Origin: Streptomyces tuirus
GTDB lineage: Bacteria > Actinomycetota > Actinomycetes > Streptomycetales > Streptomycetaceae
Assembly: GCF_014701095.1 (NCBI RefSeq)
Contig: NZ_AP023439.1
Coordinates: 3,646,001-3,710,000, forward strand
Direction: 5' to 3'
DNA length: 64,000 nucleotides
The position numbers were made by a program, and so were the translations under genes. The notes under the pieces were generated by a model, which saw nothing but the letters and a program-made list of their open reading frames with translations, was not told the DNA's origin and made no database searches. This document shows positions 1 to 10,814 of the stretch, in pieces (position 1 is the stretch's first letter; every line of letters begins with the position of its first letter).

Positions 1-170
1 GGCCACCAGCTACATGGGAGCTGACGACATGACCGACCTTATCCACCGACTCTTCGACTGGGTGCGCGTTCTGGTGAAGGGCTCGGGCGGGCGGGCACCC
101 ACCTCTCTGGCCACCCGCCCCCGGCATGCTCGTAGGCCAAGCCCCGAGCATCACCCCACCACGAAACGAA

Positions 171-198
171 AGAGGCCCCGGATCTCTCCGGGGCCTCT
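171..198 (-). terminator. Rho-independent terminator of tRNA-Arg
   Basis: A perfect 12-bp inverted repeat with a 4-nt loop lies just beyond the tRNA-Arg 3' end. Read on the minus strand it is followed by a T-rich tail (TTTCGTTTCG). Nothing convincing is seen in bases 1-170. Confidence 0.85.
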
Positions 199-206
199 CA
201 CCTGTG

Positions 207-279
207 TGCACTCGGCAGGATTCGAACCTGCAACCTTCTGATCCGTAGTCAGATGCTCTATCCGTTAAGCTACGAGTGC
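207..279 (-). tRNA. tRNA-Arg (anticodon ACG)
   Basis: A 73-nt cloverleaf on the minus strand. The acceptor arms GCACTCG and CGAGTGC pair fully, with discriminator A. The T-arm is GCAGG-TTCGAAT-CCTGC. The anticodon stem TCTGA/TCAGA encloses loop CTACGGA, giving anticodon ACG, read as inosine-CG for CGN arginine codons. CCA is not encoded, as is usual in Streptomyces. Confidence 0.95.
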
Positions 280-437
280 TTGTTCTGTTTTTTCGCCGCT
301 CTCGGGCCTTGCGGCTCGCTCGCGGCGACAGGAAGAACATTACATGACTGCCGCCGCCATGTGAAATCCGTTAGCCGCACCCCTTGTGAGCTGCGGAAAC
401 GGCCCTTACGGGCCACATGGGCGAGGTGCGACGACAA

Positions 438-467
438 CGAAGCCCCGGTCGGATGACCGGGGCTTCG
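438..467 (-). terminator. Terminator of tRNA-Ser(GCT)
   Basis: A 13-bp perfect stem (CGAAGCCCCGGTC paired with its complement) with loop GGAT, 10 nt beyond the 3' end of the minus-strand tRNA-Ser. Confidence 0.8.
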
Positions 468-477
468 TGATCGAGTG

Positions 478-568
478 CGGAGGCGGAGGGATTTGAACCC
501 TCGATGGGCTTTAAGGCCCAAACCGCATTAGCAGTGCGGCGCCATAGACCGGACTAGGCGACGCCTCC
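478..568 (-). tRNA. tRNA-Ser (anticodon GCT)
   Basis: A 91-nt class II tRNA on the minus strand. The acceptor arms GGAGGCG and CGCCTCC pair fully, discriminator is G, and the anticodon stem CCGCA/TGCGG encloses loop CTGCTAA, giving anticodon GCT. It has a long variable arm. It reads AGY serine codons. A second, divergent tRNA with the same anticodon lies at 53104-53190. Confidence 0.95.
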
Positions 569-753
569 AGCATCACTCCCGCGCGAGCGCGAGCGGTGCG
601 TGCCGATGATGACACAGTCGAGCGTGCTGTCACCAATCGACCCCCACGGTACTAGGCGGGCAGGGCGCAGGGCAAAGCCCTTGTCAGGCGCCTGCGGGTC
701 CCCGCCCGGGCGTGCGCGCGCAACATCCGGGGCCGCGCCGCGTTAGGCAGGGC

Positions 754-1272
754 ATGTTGCGTGCCACTCCCCGGGCCACGGCCCGCCCCGTCCTGCGGCG
801 CCTCCTCGTCGGTGCCGCCGCCTCCGTCGCCGCCGCCGGGTCGCTGGCCGCGGCGCCCCCGGCCGCGTATGCCCAGGCCGGCGGGGCCGACCTGCTGTCC
901 CCCGTCCGGCCCGGCGGCGGCCCGGACCGCGATCACCTCACCGTCACCGTGCGGAACGCCGGCGACGGGGCCGACGGAACGTTCGAGCTGTACTGCGGCC
1001 CCGACGGCGGCAGCCACCCCGACCCGAGCGGCGCCTGCGCCGCACTGGAGCGGGACACCCGGTGGGGACAGGACGTCTTCGCGCCCGCGCCGGAGGGCGG
1101 CATGTGCACCATGCAGTACGGCGGGCCGGCCACCGCGCACGTCACCGGAACCTGGGCCGGACGGCCCGTCGACGCCACGTACGACCGCCGCGACGGCTGC
1201 CAGATCTCCCGCTGGGACCGGCTCGTGCCGCTCCTGCCGGAAGTGGGGGGCGAACGGGGCGCCAAGGCCTGA
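754..1272 (+). CDS. Secreted subtilisin-inhibitor-like (SSI family) protein
   Basis: A 172-residue secreted protein with an Ala-rich signal peptide (cleavage likely near AAYAQA) and an SSI-type domain. The family blocks serine proteases by presenting a rigid reactive loop. The characteristic cysteine pattern is visible (LYCGPDGG...GACAAL, then GMCTMQYGGP, then DGCQISRW). By alignment with classical SSI (CPMVYDP) the P1 residue is the Met in CTMQY, which would suit subtilisin-like targets. Another in-frame ATG lies at 712; I prefer 754 because the signal peptide then has a normal short n-region. It stands alone after two tRNA genes. Confidence 0.88.
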   Translation: MLRATPRATARPVLRRLLVGAAASVAAAGSLAAAPPAAYAQAGGADLLSPVRPGGGPDRDHLTVTVRNAGDGADGTFELYCGPDGGSHPDPSGACAALERDTRWGQDVFAPAPEGGMCTMQYGGPATAHVTGTWAGRPVDATYDRRDGCQISRWDRLVPLLPEVGGERGAKA

Positions 1273-1682
1273 GTCGGCTGTCGGGGTGTCGGGGCCTCGG
1301 GCTGCCGGGGTCTCGAGGTGTCGGCGTGTCGGCGTGTCGGGGGTTTTCAAGGCGTCCAGTCGTCGCCCGGCGCCCCGTACACCCCGTACCCCGCACCCCA
1401 TTTGCGCCACTCTCCGCCCCCATCGCGCCAGCCCGGCCAAAAGGTACAGAAACGCCGTCGTCGTAAAGGTCCCGCGAAGGTCCCGCGACGTCGTCGCAGG
1501 AGGGCGGGCGTTTGGCGTTACTCGGTCGTCAGTTCGGGGTCACTTCCTCGTGCGACCTCGCTCTCATCCGGCGTCGCGAGCGCAACCGCAGCCCTTAGAC
1601 TCCCTCGCGTGACACGCTGCGGGACGGTTGGCAAGATGGCCCGAGCGGTCGGCAAGGTGCGGTAACAGGGAGGAAGCGTCTC
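1273..1682. other. Gene-free spacer with degenerate GTGTCGG repeats
   Basis: The first 80 bases hold a run of degenerate 7-9-bp repeats of the type GTGTCGG(C/G) (about 1275-1345). Beyond that I see only the Shine-Dalgarno GGGAGGA at 1668-1674 before the next gene. No convincing ORF or RNA gene. Confidence 0.5.
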
Positions 1683-4600
1683 GTGAGCAGCAGGCCATCC
1701 CGAGGCGCTGCTCGCCTCGCAGCCATACTGGACGCCCTCCCTGACGCGTTGGTGCTGGTCAACGCCAACGGCACGGTCGTCAACGCCAACACCATCGCCC
1801 TGGAGGCCTTCGAGACTCCGGGCACCGCCCTCGTAGGGCGCGGGCTGCTCGATCTGCTGCCCCAGTTCGACTCCAAGCTCATCCCCGGCTCCATGCGCCG
1901 GCCGGAGCACCTCGATCCGCACGCCCGGACCAAGCCCACCCGGATGATCGCGCGCAGGACCGACGGGACCGAGTTCCCCGTCGAGGTCACCAGTGCGAAT
2001 CTCGAGAACGGGCAGCAGGCCTACGACGGTTACGGCTACACCGGCGACGAGCTGCTCATGCTCGTCGTGCGCGACCTGTCCGGGACCGTGGACACCGAGG
2101 CCGAGCTCGCCCGGTCCCAGCGGCAGACCGAGATGATCCTGCGGGCCGCGGCCGAGGGCGTCGTCGGCACCGACACCGACGGGCGGATCGTCCTCGTCAA
2201 CCCGGCCGCCGCCCAGATACTGGGATTCCGGGCCAGCGATCTCGGCGGACGCAAACTGCACGACCTCGTCCTGCACTCGCGCGCCGACGGCTCGCCCTTC
2301 CCTTACGACGACTCGCCGCTCGCCGACACCCTGCGCTCCGGGCGCAAACACCGGGTACGCGGGCAGGTGCTGTACTCCAAGAGCGGCGGCAAGGTGCCGG
2401 TCGACCTGACGACCGCGCCCGTGCGCGACGGCGACCAGCTCGTCGGCGCCGTGATGACCTTCACCGACCGGCGGCCCTACGACGCCGTCGTCGAGGAGAA
2501 GGAAGCGGCGGAGCAGCGGCACGCCGAGGAACTGGAGCGGATCGCCGAGGAGCACGCCTCCGAGCTGACCGCGCTGCGCCAGCAGCACGTCACCGAGCTG
2601 GAGGAGCTCACCGAGCGGCACGCCGAGGAACTCGCCGCCGACGAGGACCGCTACGCCGCGCTCGGGGAGCGCGAGAAGGACCGGTTCGAGGCGCTCGCCG
2701 CCCGGCACGAGCAGTTGCTGACCCTGCTCGGCCGGTCGCTGCGCGGGCCGCTGGAGGAGCTGCGCCGCGAGCTGGCAGCGCTGGCCGCCGACGACGCCGG
2801 GCAGCTGTGGCCCGAGGCCAACCAGGTCCTGCACCACCTGTCGGCCGGCTACTCGCGCATCACGACGCTGATCGACAACGTCCTCGGGTACCAGCGGCTC
2901 GACACCGGCAGCGAAAGCGTCTCCCGTACGAAAGTGATGCTGGACGCCGTCGTCGCCGCCGGGGTCGACGGGGCCGTCGAGCTGATCGGGCCCGGGCGGG
3001 TGCAGTTCGCCGTGCACGCGCCGCCCATCGAGGCCGAGGTCGACTCACGGCTGCTCGCCACCGCCCTCGCGCATCTCGTCGCCGACGTGGCGGGGGTCGA
3101 CGCGACCGGCAACACACCCGTCTCGGCGGGCGGTTACCTGGACAACACCGTCGTCGTGGCGGCGGCGCAGCGCGGCGAGGTCGTCCGCATCGAGGTGCGC
3201 GGGCCGTACGCCGGTGGCGACACCGTGCACGAGCCGATCGTGCGCGGGATCGTCCGGGCCCACGGCGGTGTACTGCAGACGCATGACGTGCCGGGGATGA
3301 GCGGCAGCGCCTACGTCCTCGAGGTGCCGATCGGGGGCGGGGCCGGGGCCGTCGCCGCCCAGCCGGTGGACGAGTCCGCCGCGCTCGCCCTCGTCGAACC
3401 CGCCGATCAGACCTCCGGTGGGGGGCGGCGCCGGGCGCGCCGGGCCACCACCGACGCCTTCCTGGACGGAGACGTTCCGGGCGGTGCGGGCGACGGGGCC
3501 GGTGGTCCCGGCACCGACGCGCCCGGTGGTGCCGCAGCCGAGGGGGCCGCTCCCACCGGGCGGCGCAGGCGCCGGGCCGGCGGGGAGCAAGCGGCCCTTC
3601 CGGCGCAGGCGTCCGGTGAGGACTCCGCGTCGGGCGGTACCGGACGGCGGCGGCGCGCGGCCGACAACGCCGGTGCGGACGGTGTCGGCAGTGCCGTCCA
3701 GGGTGTGGCCGAGGGGGCCGTGGTGACGGCCGCCGAGCATGCGGCGGGGGCCGCCGCATCGAACACGGGGCTGGGCGGGACCGTGCCGCCGCAGGGTGTG
3801 CCCGGGCCGTCCGGGCGGCGGGCCCGGCGTGAACCCGGTGAGCAGGCCGCGCTGCCGCCGGCGTTGCCCGCGGGGTCCTCCGGTGGTGAGGCCGCTGGTT
3901 CGGCCGATGCGGATCAGGGGGAGGCGCAGCAGCCGACCGGGCGTCGGCGGCGTGCGCTGGCCGCCGCCAATGAGCGGGCCGCGGCCGCGCAGGAGGCCGC
4001 CGCGGCCGGGCCGCGTCCGGTGTTCGCGTTGCCGCCGGCCGAGGCCGACCAGAACCCGGCCCCGGCCCCGGCTCCTGCTCTGCAGGAGGCTCCGGCCGGG
4101 CAGGGGCAGCAGGTAGCCGGCGGTCCCGGTGGTCCCGGTCGTCCCGCGGGTGCCCCCGGTGTGGTGCCCCCTCAGGGGCACGGACCCGTGGCGGTTCCCG
4201 GAGCGGCTGCTGCGGGTGCGGGTGCGAGTGCGGGTGCGGGTGCGGGTGCGGGTGCCGGTGCGGTCGAGGAGGGCCGGCACGACGCCGTTCCGCACGACCA
4301 GTCCGCCGACCACACTCCTCCGCAGCCTCATCCGACCAGCGCGCCGACCGGCCGCCGGCGACGGGCCGTGGCGGCACCGCAGCGGGCCGAGGCGACGGAG
4401 GCGGCCGGAGCGCAGGTGCAGGTGCCGGGGAGTGCCGGCCAGGTGGGCCCCGTGGCCCCGGGCGCCGCAGCCGCACCCGCAGCCGGTCCTGTGCCTTCCG
4501 GTGGCGCGCCGGCAGCCGGTCCCGTTCCGGCGGGTTCTGTACCTGCCGCATCTGTTCCCGCCGGTCCCGTCGGTCCCGCGCAGGGGGTTCCCACGCCGGG

Positions 4601-6551
4601 CGTTCCCGCACCGGGTCTTCCCGCTCAGGGCGTTCCCGCCCGCCAGGACGCCACCGGGCAGGTCCCGTCGGCGCAGGCCGGGCCGGGGCAGGGCGTGCCC
4701 GTCCAGGCCGGCATGGCCGCTTCCCCGGTCGCGCCGGGCGCCGCCGTCCCGCCGCAGGGCGTGACAGTTGCCGCGCAGGGAAACGCCGTGCCCCCGCAGG
4801 GCGTGACAGTTGCCGCGCAGGGGAACGCCGTGCCCCCGCAGGGGAACGCTCCCCGGGCGAGCGCTCCGCACGGCGTCGGGCCGCAGGGTGTGTCCGTGCC
4901 CGCGCAGGGCGGGCTCGGGCAGAGTGTGCAGGCCGCCCTTCCGGGGCAGGGCCTCCAGCCTCCCGCCCCGGCCCAGCCCCTGCCGCAGCAGTCCGCCGGC
5001 CGGCCGCTCCCCGCCGAGGCCGCGCCCGGGCAGGGCACCCCGGCCCAGGGCACGCCTGCCCAGGGCACCGACGCCCAGAACGCCCACGCCACCCCGCCGC
5101 CCGGCTCCACCCCCGCGGCCCAGCCCTGGCCCGCCGCCGACGAGGCGTCCGGGGCCGTTGCCGCGCACCCCGCGTCCCCGAACGGCACGCCGCCCCGGGC
5201 CGCGCAGCAGAACACCCCCGCCCCGGGCACGCCGCGGGCCGCTCAGCCGCTGCCCGCGGAGGCCGCGGCGCCCCCCGTCGATCCGAACTCGACGCAGGGT
5301 CGGGCGATCAGCGTGCGCACGCTGGGCCAGGGCGTGCCGTTCACCCGGCAGGCGGCCCAGGTGCAGCAGCCATCGCCCATGCCCGTGCCGCAGTCCGCTC
5401 CGCAGCCGTCGGCGACGCCTCCCCCGCATCAGCCGGGCGGATCGGGCCGGCGCCGCAAGCTGGGGACACCGCCCGACCCGGCGACGCGTACGGAGCAGGC
5501 GGCCCGCCCTGAGCAGGGGCAGCCGCGTCCGGCCGACCAGGCGCCCCGTCCGGAGCAGGGCGCGCGCCCGCATCCGGGCGCCGAGCACACGCCGCCGCCC
5601 GTCGCCGCGCAGATCCCCGCCCCGGCCACCGCGCCGGCCCCGGCGCAGCCGTCCCTCGCCGGTCAGTCGCGCCTCGCGCAGATGACCGAGGGCGGCGGAC
5701 GGTCGTACGCCATAGGCGCGCCGGACGAGAACGCCGCTGAGGGGCCCGAGCCGCTGGACGGGCCCGGCGGGGCCGTCGAGGTGGCCGATCCGCCGCGGCC
5801 GCAGCCGATGGACGACGAGTTGCCGCCCGAGCCGCTGGACAACCCGCGGCGGCTGCTGGTGTGGCCGGCGCCGGACGTCAGCACACAGCAGGCGCTGAGC
5901 GACCGCGGCTACCGGCCGGTGATCGTGAACTCGCGCGAGGAGGTCGACGCGCAGATCGCGGCCTTCCCCGCCGCGCTGTTCGTCGACCCGCTGACCGGGC
6001 CGATCACCCGTACGGCACTGCAGTCGCTGCGGCAGGCCGCCGTGGCCGCCGAGGTGCCCGTCCTCGTCACGGCCGGCCTCGGCCAGGCCTCGCGGGACGC
6101 GGCGTACGGCGCCGATCCCGCCGTGCTGCTGAAGGCGCTGGCGCCGCGTGACAGCGAGCAGCACCCGCCGCGGGTACTGCTGATCGAGGAGCACGCGGAG
6201 ATCGCGCTGGCGCTGACCGCGACGCTGGAGCGGCGCGGGATGCAGGTCGCGCGGGCCGCGAGTGACGCGGACGCGGTGACGCTGGCGGGGCAGTTCAGGC
6301 CGAACCTGGTCGTGATGGATCTGCTGCAGGTGCAGCGGCGGCAGGAGGGGTTCGCCGGGATCGTCGACTGGCTGCGGGCGAACGGGCAGCTCAACCGCAC
6401 CCCGCTCGTCGTCTACACCGCCGCCGTCGACCAGGCCGACCTGCCGCGGCTGGCCTCCGGGGAAACGGTGCTGTTCCTCGCGGAGCGGTCCACCAGCCCC
6501 GAGGTGCAGACCAGGATCGTCGAACTGCTCAGCCGGATCGGCACGAACTAA
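1683..6551 (+). CDS. Giant PAS protein with degenerate histidine-kinase core and C-terminal receiver-like domains
   Basis: A 1,622-residue protein. Order: PAS domain (about 10-140), second PAS (145-275), charged coiled coil (275-350), a DHp/ATPase-like region (350-560), a very long Pro/Ala/Gly/Gln-rich linker (565-1385), and two receiver-like folds (about 1387-1490 and 1495-1622). The H-box lacks its phospho-acceptor His (RSLRGPLEEL where SHELRTPL is expected) and the N-box reads ALAHLVADV. The second receiver keeps one Asp (VVMDLL) but has EE in place of the acidic pair. The linker carries seven basic clusters such as TGRRRRA. GTG start is supported by GGGAGGA 8 nt upstream. Inference: a non-catalytic sensor or scaffold rather than a working kinase. 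No membrane segment is seen. Confidence 0.82.
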   Translation: MSSRPSRGAARLAAILDALPDALVLVNANGTVVNANTIALEAFETPGTALVGRGLLDLLPQFDSKLIPGSMRRPEHLDPHARTKPTRMIARRTDGTEFPVEVTSANLENGQQAYDGYGYTGDELLMLVVRDLSGTVDTEAELARSQRQTEMILRAAAEGVVGTDTDGRIVLVNPAAAQILGFRASDLGGRKLHDLVLHSRADGSPFPYDDSPLADTLRSGRKHRVRGQVLYSKSGGKVPVDLTTAPVRDGDQLVGAVMTFTDRRPYDAVVEEKEAAEQRHAEELERIAEEHASELTALRQQHVTELEELTERHAEELAADEDRYAALGEREKDRFEALAARHEQLLTLLGRSLRGPLEELRRELAALAADDAGQLWPEANQVLHHLSAGYSRITTLIDNVLGYQRLDTGSESVSRTKVMLDAVVAAGVDGAVELIGPGRVQFAVHAPPIEAEVDSRLLATALAHLVADVAGVDATGNTPVSAGGYLDNTVVVAAAQRGEVVRIEVRGPYAGGDTVHEPIVRGIVRAHGGVLQTHDVPGMSGSAYVLEVPIGGGAGAVAAQPVDESAALALVEPADQTSGGGRRRARRATTDAFLDGDVPGGAGDGAGGPGTDAPGGAAAEGAAPTGRRRRRAGGEQAALPAQASGEDSASGGTGRRRRAADNAGADGVGSAVQGVAEGAVVTAAEHAAGAAASNTGLGGTVPPQGVPGPSGRRARREPGEQAALPPALPAGSSGGEAAGSADADQGEAQQPTGRRRRALAAANERAAAAQEAAAAGPRPVFALPPAEADQNPAPAPAPALQEAPAGQGQQVAGGPGGPGRPAGAPGVVPPQGHGPVAVPGAAAAGAGASAGAGAGAGAGAVEEGRHDAVPHDQSADHTPPQPHPTSAPTGRRRRAVAAPQRAEATEAAGAQVQVPGSAGQVGPVAPGAAAAPAAGPVPSGGAPAAGPVPAGSVPAASVPAGPVGPAQGVPTPGVPAPGLPAQGVPARQDATGQVPSAQAGPGQGVPVQAGMAASPVAPGAAVPPQGVTVAAQGNAVPPQGVTVAAQGNAVPPQGNAPRASAPHGVGPQGVSVPAQGGLGQSVQAALPGQGLQPPAPAQPLPQQSAGRPLPAEAAPGQGTPAQGTPAQGTDAQNAHATPPPGSTPAAQPWPAADEASGAVAAHPASPNGTPPRAAQQNTPAPGTPRAAQPLPAEAAAPPVDPNSTQGRAISVRTLGQGVPFTRQAAQVQQPSPMPVPQSAPQPSATPPPHQPGGSGRRRKLGTPPDPATRTEQAARPEQGQPRPADQAPRPEQGARPHPGAEHTPPPVAAQIPAPATAPAPAQPSLAGQSRLAQMTEGGGRSYAIGAPDENAAEGPEPLDGPGGAVEVADPPRPQPMDDELPPEPLDNPRRLLVWPAPDVSTQQALSDRGYRPVIVNSREEVDAQIAAFPAALFVDPLTGPITRTALQSLRQAAVAAEVPVLVTAGLGQASRDAAYGADPAVLLKALAPRDSEQHPPRVLLIEEHAEIALALTATLERRGMQVARAASDADAVTLAGQFRPNLVVMDLLQVQRRQEGFAGIVDWLRANGQLNRTPLVVYTAAVDQADLPRLASGETVLFLAERSTSPEVQTRIVELLSRIGTN
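4752..4835 (+). repeat. Two tandem 42-bp repeats inside the linker of the PAS protein
   Basis: Two near-identical 42-bp copies (4752 and 4794) encode PPQGVTVAAQGNAV twice. They keep frame, so the copy number can change without breaking the gene. Confidence 0.9.
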
Positions 6552-6710
6552 CAGCTCCTCGCCCGCCCGAGGCACCGACCAGCGGCTCCCGGCCGTATGG
6601 CTGGTGCTGGGTGGGGGGTCCGAGCCGGTCGAGCCGGCCGCGCCCGTGAGGCGGCAGGACCTACGGGTGGGGCCGGGCTGGTGGGTCCCGTCCGGCCGAC
6701 CGCGCACGGA

Positions 6711-6738
6711 AAAGGGCCCCGGAGAGATCCGGGGCCCC
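6711..6738. terminator. Bidirectional terminator between convergent genes
   Basis: GGGCCCCGG and CCGGGGCCC pair around a 6-nt loop between the ends of the plus-strand PAS gene and the minus-strand acyl-CoA synthetase gene. On the minus strand it is followed by TTTTCC. Confidence 0.8.
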
Positions 6739-6750
6739 TGTCGCCGTTCG

Positions 6751-8418
<1,668 letters not shown>

Positions 8419-8567
8419 GGCGTCCTCCCGGGGGCGACATTGCCTACGCGGTGGTAAAGGGTTGCGCTGATTCTGCGCACATACCGCGTGGTATGTCACT
8501 AGGACCGGGCGATCGATCACATCACGCCATGCCGGAGGAACAGCTCACAGCCGGCCGGCGCACCGCC

Positions 8568-9128
8568 TCACTGGCGGACAAGTCCCAGCTCAGCGTCCTC
8601 GCGGAGCTTGCCGAGCGCCCGGGAGACGGCCGACTTCACCGTACCCACCGAAACGCCGAGCAGCTCGGCCGTCTGCACCTCGCTGAGGTCCTCGTAGTAC
8701 CTGAGGACCACCATCGCCCGCTGCCGGGCGGGCAGCCGCATGATCGCCCGCCACATCGCGTCGCGCAGCGCCTGCTGCTCGGCCGGGTCGTCACCGCCCG
8801 GGGCCGGGTCCGGCTCGGGCAGCTCCTCGCAGGCGAACTCGTCGACCTTGCGCTTGCGCCACTGGGAGGTCCGGGTGTTCAGCAGCGCCCGGCGCACATA
8901 GCCGTCGAGGGCACGGTGGTCCTCGATGCGCTCCCAGGCGACGTACGTCTTGGTGAGGGCGGTCTGCAGCAGGTCCTCCGCGTCGCTCGGGTTGCCGGTG
9001 AGCGAGCGGGCGGTACGCAGCAGCACCGGCTGGCGGGCCCTGACGTACGACGAGAACGACGGGTACGGAAGGGTCTGCGCCGCTGGTCCGGCCGCCTTCG
9101 AAGCGCTCGTGCAGACGAGTGTGGTCAT
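8568..9128 (-). CDS. SigE-family ECF RNA polymerase sigma factor
   Basis: A 186-residue group 4 sigma factor. Region 2 covers FSSYVRARQPVLLRTARSL through DAEDLLQTALTKTYVAW (about 25-75), and region 4 contains LPARQRAMVVLRYYEDLS and the helix-turn-helix GVSVGTVKSAVSRALGKL near the C-terminus. This matches the streptomycete SigE-type subfamily. No Shine-Dalgarno precedes the ATG, but TAGCGT sits 8-9 nt upstream, so the transcript is probably leaderless. No anti-sigma gene is adjacent. The regulon cannot be inferred. Confidence 0.88.
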   Translation of the reverse strand: MTTLVCTSASKAAGPAAQTLPYPSFSSYVRARQPVLLRTARSLTGNPSDAEDLLQTALTKTYVAWERIEDHRALDGYVRRALLNTRTSQWRKRKVDEFACEELPEPDPAPGGDDPAEQQALRDAMWRAIMRLPARQRAMVVLRYYEDLSEVQTAELLGVSVGTVKSAVSRALGKLREDAELGLVRQ

Positions 9129-9136
9129 GGCTCAAC

Positions 9137-9142
9137 GCTATG
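9137..9142 (-). promoter_or_regulatory. -10 box for leaderless sigma-factor mRNA
   Basis: On the minus strand TAGCGT lies about 8 nt before the ATG at 9128 and there is no Shine-Dalgarno, the pattern of a leaderless transcript. Confidence 0.4.
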
Positions 9143-9261
9143 AGCGCGAGCCCGGCGAGCGGATCGGCCGCAGGTCCCGAAGCGGGGTCCCCCTCAGGTT
9201 GTACGGGTAGGGCCCGCTGCACCTCCTACAGGTGGAGCGCCGGCCCCGGGGTACTGCGGGT

Positions 9262-10434
9262 TCACCCCTGCGGGTCGGCGGTGAGGACGAGCCCCGAGGT
9301 GGGCACGCCCGTCCCCGCCGTCACCAGGACCCGCTCCGCTCCGGGCACCTGATTCGCCGCGGTGCCCCTGATCTGCCGGACAGCCTCCGCGATGCCGTTC
9401 ATGCCGTGCAGGTACGCCTCCCCCAGCTGCCCGCCGTGGGTGTTGAGGGGCAGGCGCTCCTCGGCCACGAAGTCCGCCGCCTCGCCGGGGCCGCAGAAGC
9501 CGAACTCCTCCAGCTGCGTCAGTACGAACGGGGTGAAGTGGTCGTAGAGGATGGCCACGTCGATGTCGGCCGGCGCGAGCCCCGAGGTCCGCCACAGCTG
9601 CCGGGCCACGACCGCGGCCTCGGGCAGGCCGGTCAGGTCGTCGCGGTAGAAGCTCGTCATCTGTTCCTGGGCGCGTCCGGCGCCCTGGGCCGCCGCGGCG
9701 ATCACGGCGGGTGGGTGGGGCAGGCCGCGGGCCCGTTCGACGGAGGTGACGACGAGGGCCTGGCCGCCGTCCGTCTCCTGGCAGCAGTCCAGCAGCCGCA
9801 GCGGTTCGACGATCCAGCGCGAGGCGGCGTGGTCGGCCAGGGTGATGGGGCGGCCGTGGAAGTGGGCCGCCGGGTTGGTCGCCGCGTACTTCCGGTCGAC
9901 GACGGCCACGTGCCCGAAGGCCTCCGGGGTCAGCCCGTAGGTGTGCAGATAGCGCTGGGCGGCCATCGCCACCCAGGAGGCCGGGGTGAGCAGGCCGAAC
10001 GGCAGCGACCAGCCGAGGGCCGCGCCCTCCGCCGAGGGTTCCCGGTGCCGCACCCCGGAGCCGAAGCGGCGGCCCGAGCGTTCGTTGAACGCGCGGTAGC
10101 AGACGACCACGTCGGCCACGCCCGCGGCGATCGCCAGGGCGGCCTGCTGGACGGTGGCGCAGGCCGCGCCGCCGCCGTAGTGGATCCGGGAGAAGAAGGA
10201 GAGCTCCCCGATGCCGGCCGCCTGGGCGACGGTGATCTCGGGGCTGGTGTCCATGGTGAAGGTGACCATGCCGTCGACGTCGGCCGGGGTCAGCCCGGCG
10301 TCCGCGAGGGCCGCCCGCACCGCCTCGGCGGCGAGGCGCAGTTCGCTGCGGCCCGAGTCCTTGGAGAACGCGGTGGCCCCCACACCGACGACGGCCGCGC
10401 GCCCGCCGAGTCCGTCCCGCCGCCCGAGGCTCAT
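9262..10434 (-). CDS. Lipid-transfer-protein-type thiolase (Ltp2-like)
   Basis: A 390-residue thiolase-superfamily protein of the SCP-x/lipid-transfer subgroup. It shows the N-terminal AAVVGVGATAFSKDSGR start, the HYGGGAACATVQQAALA segment around the nucleophile position, and the C-terminal NTHGGQLGEAYLHGMNG and TAGTGVPTSG motifs. Some members, such as mycobacterial Ltp2, act as aldol lyases with MaoC/DUF35 partners in steroid side-chain shortening. Its ATG overlaps the stop of the upstream MaoC gene (ATGA), so translation is coupled. The order with 10431-11725 matches that known set. The real substrate is unknown. Confidence 0.85.
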   Translation of the reverse strand: MSLGRRDGLGGRAAVVGVGATAFSKDSGRSELRLAAEAVRAALADAGLTPADVDGMVTFTMDTSPEITVAQAAGIGELSFFSRIHYGGGAACATVQQAALAIAAGVADVVVCYRAFNERSGRRFGSGVRHREPSAEGAALGWSLPFGLLTPASWVAMAAQRYLHTYGLTPEAFGHVAVVDRKYAATNPAAHFHGRPITLADHAASRWIVEPLRLLDCCQETDGGQALVVTSVERARGLPHPPAVIAAAAQGAGRAQEQMTSFYRDDLTGLPEAAVVARQLWRTSGLAPADIDVAILYDHFTPFVLTQLEEFGFCGPGEAADFVAEERLPLNTHGGQLGEAYLHGMNGIAEAVRQIRGTAANQVPGAERVLVTAGTGVPTSGLVLTADPQG

Positions 10435-10814
10435 GCCGGGACCCGCACCGTCACGGTTCCGGTGACGTGGTCGCCGAGGCCGTTCGCGCCGACGACCCGG
10501 ACGGTCGCCGTGTCGCCGTCGACCTCCTCGACCGTGCCGGTCAGGACCATCGTGTCGCCGGGGTGGTTGGGCGCGCCGAGCCGGATGGCGACCCGGCGCA
10601 GCTCCGCCCGCGGGCCGAAGTGGTCGGTGATGTAGCGGCCGACCAGACCGTTGGTCGTCAGGATGTTCATGAAGATGTCGGGGGAGCCCTTCTGCCGTGC
10701 CAGGTCCGGGTCGTGGTGGACGTCCTGGTAGTCGCGGGAGGCGATCGCCCCGGCGACGATCAGGGTGCGGGTGATGGGGATCTCCAGCGGCGGGAGCCGG
10801 TCGCCGGCCTTCAC
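10431..10814 (-). CDS. MaoC-like dehydratase subunit (ChsH1-like)
   Basis: A 127-residue hot-dog-fold protein. The segment SRDYQDVHHDPDLAR (about 26-40), followed by SPDIFMN, is typical of the MaoC/(R)-hydratase group, with Asp and His as candidate catalytic residues. It starts at GTG 10814, overlapping the upstream stop by 4 nt (GTGA), and its own stop overlaps the next ATG (ATGA). It probably pairs with the MaoC half of the upstream fusion, as ChsH1 does with ChsH2. Function is inferred from family and operon order. Confidence 0.85.
   Translation of the reverse strand: MKAGDRLPPLEIPITRTLIVAGAIASRDYQDVHHDPDLARQKGSPDIFMNILTTNGLVGRYITDHFGPRAELRRVAIRLGAPNHPGDTMVLTGTVEEVDGDTATVRVVGANGLGDHVTGTVTVRVPA

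Noticed and set aside
14..241. 75-codon ORF at the window start with a plausible beginning
   Set aside because: It runs through the tRNA-Arg terminator and into the tRNA itself, and later codons show no protein-like pattern.
1630..1661. tRNA-Ser-like D-arm sequence (GGCCCGAGCGGTCGG)
   Set aside because: No matching acceptor, anticodon or T-arm lies at the right distance.
3045..6707. 1,220-codon ORF antisense to the PAS protein, and similar long antisense ORFs
   Set aside because: Long shadow frames are expected opposite high-GC genes; its composition is repetitive with no domains, while the plus-strand frame has clear PAS and receiver-like folds.
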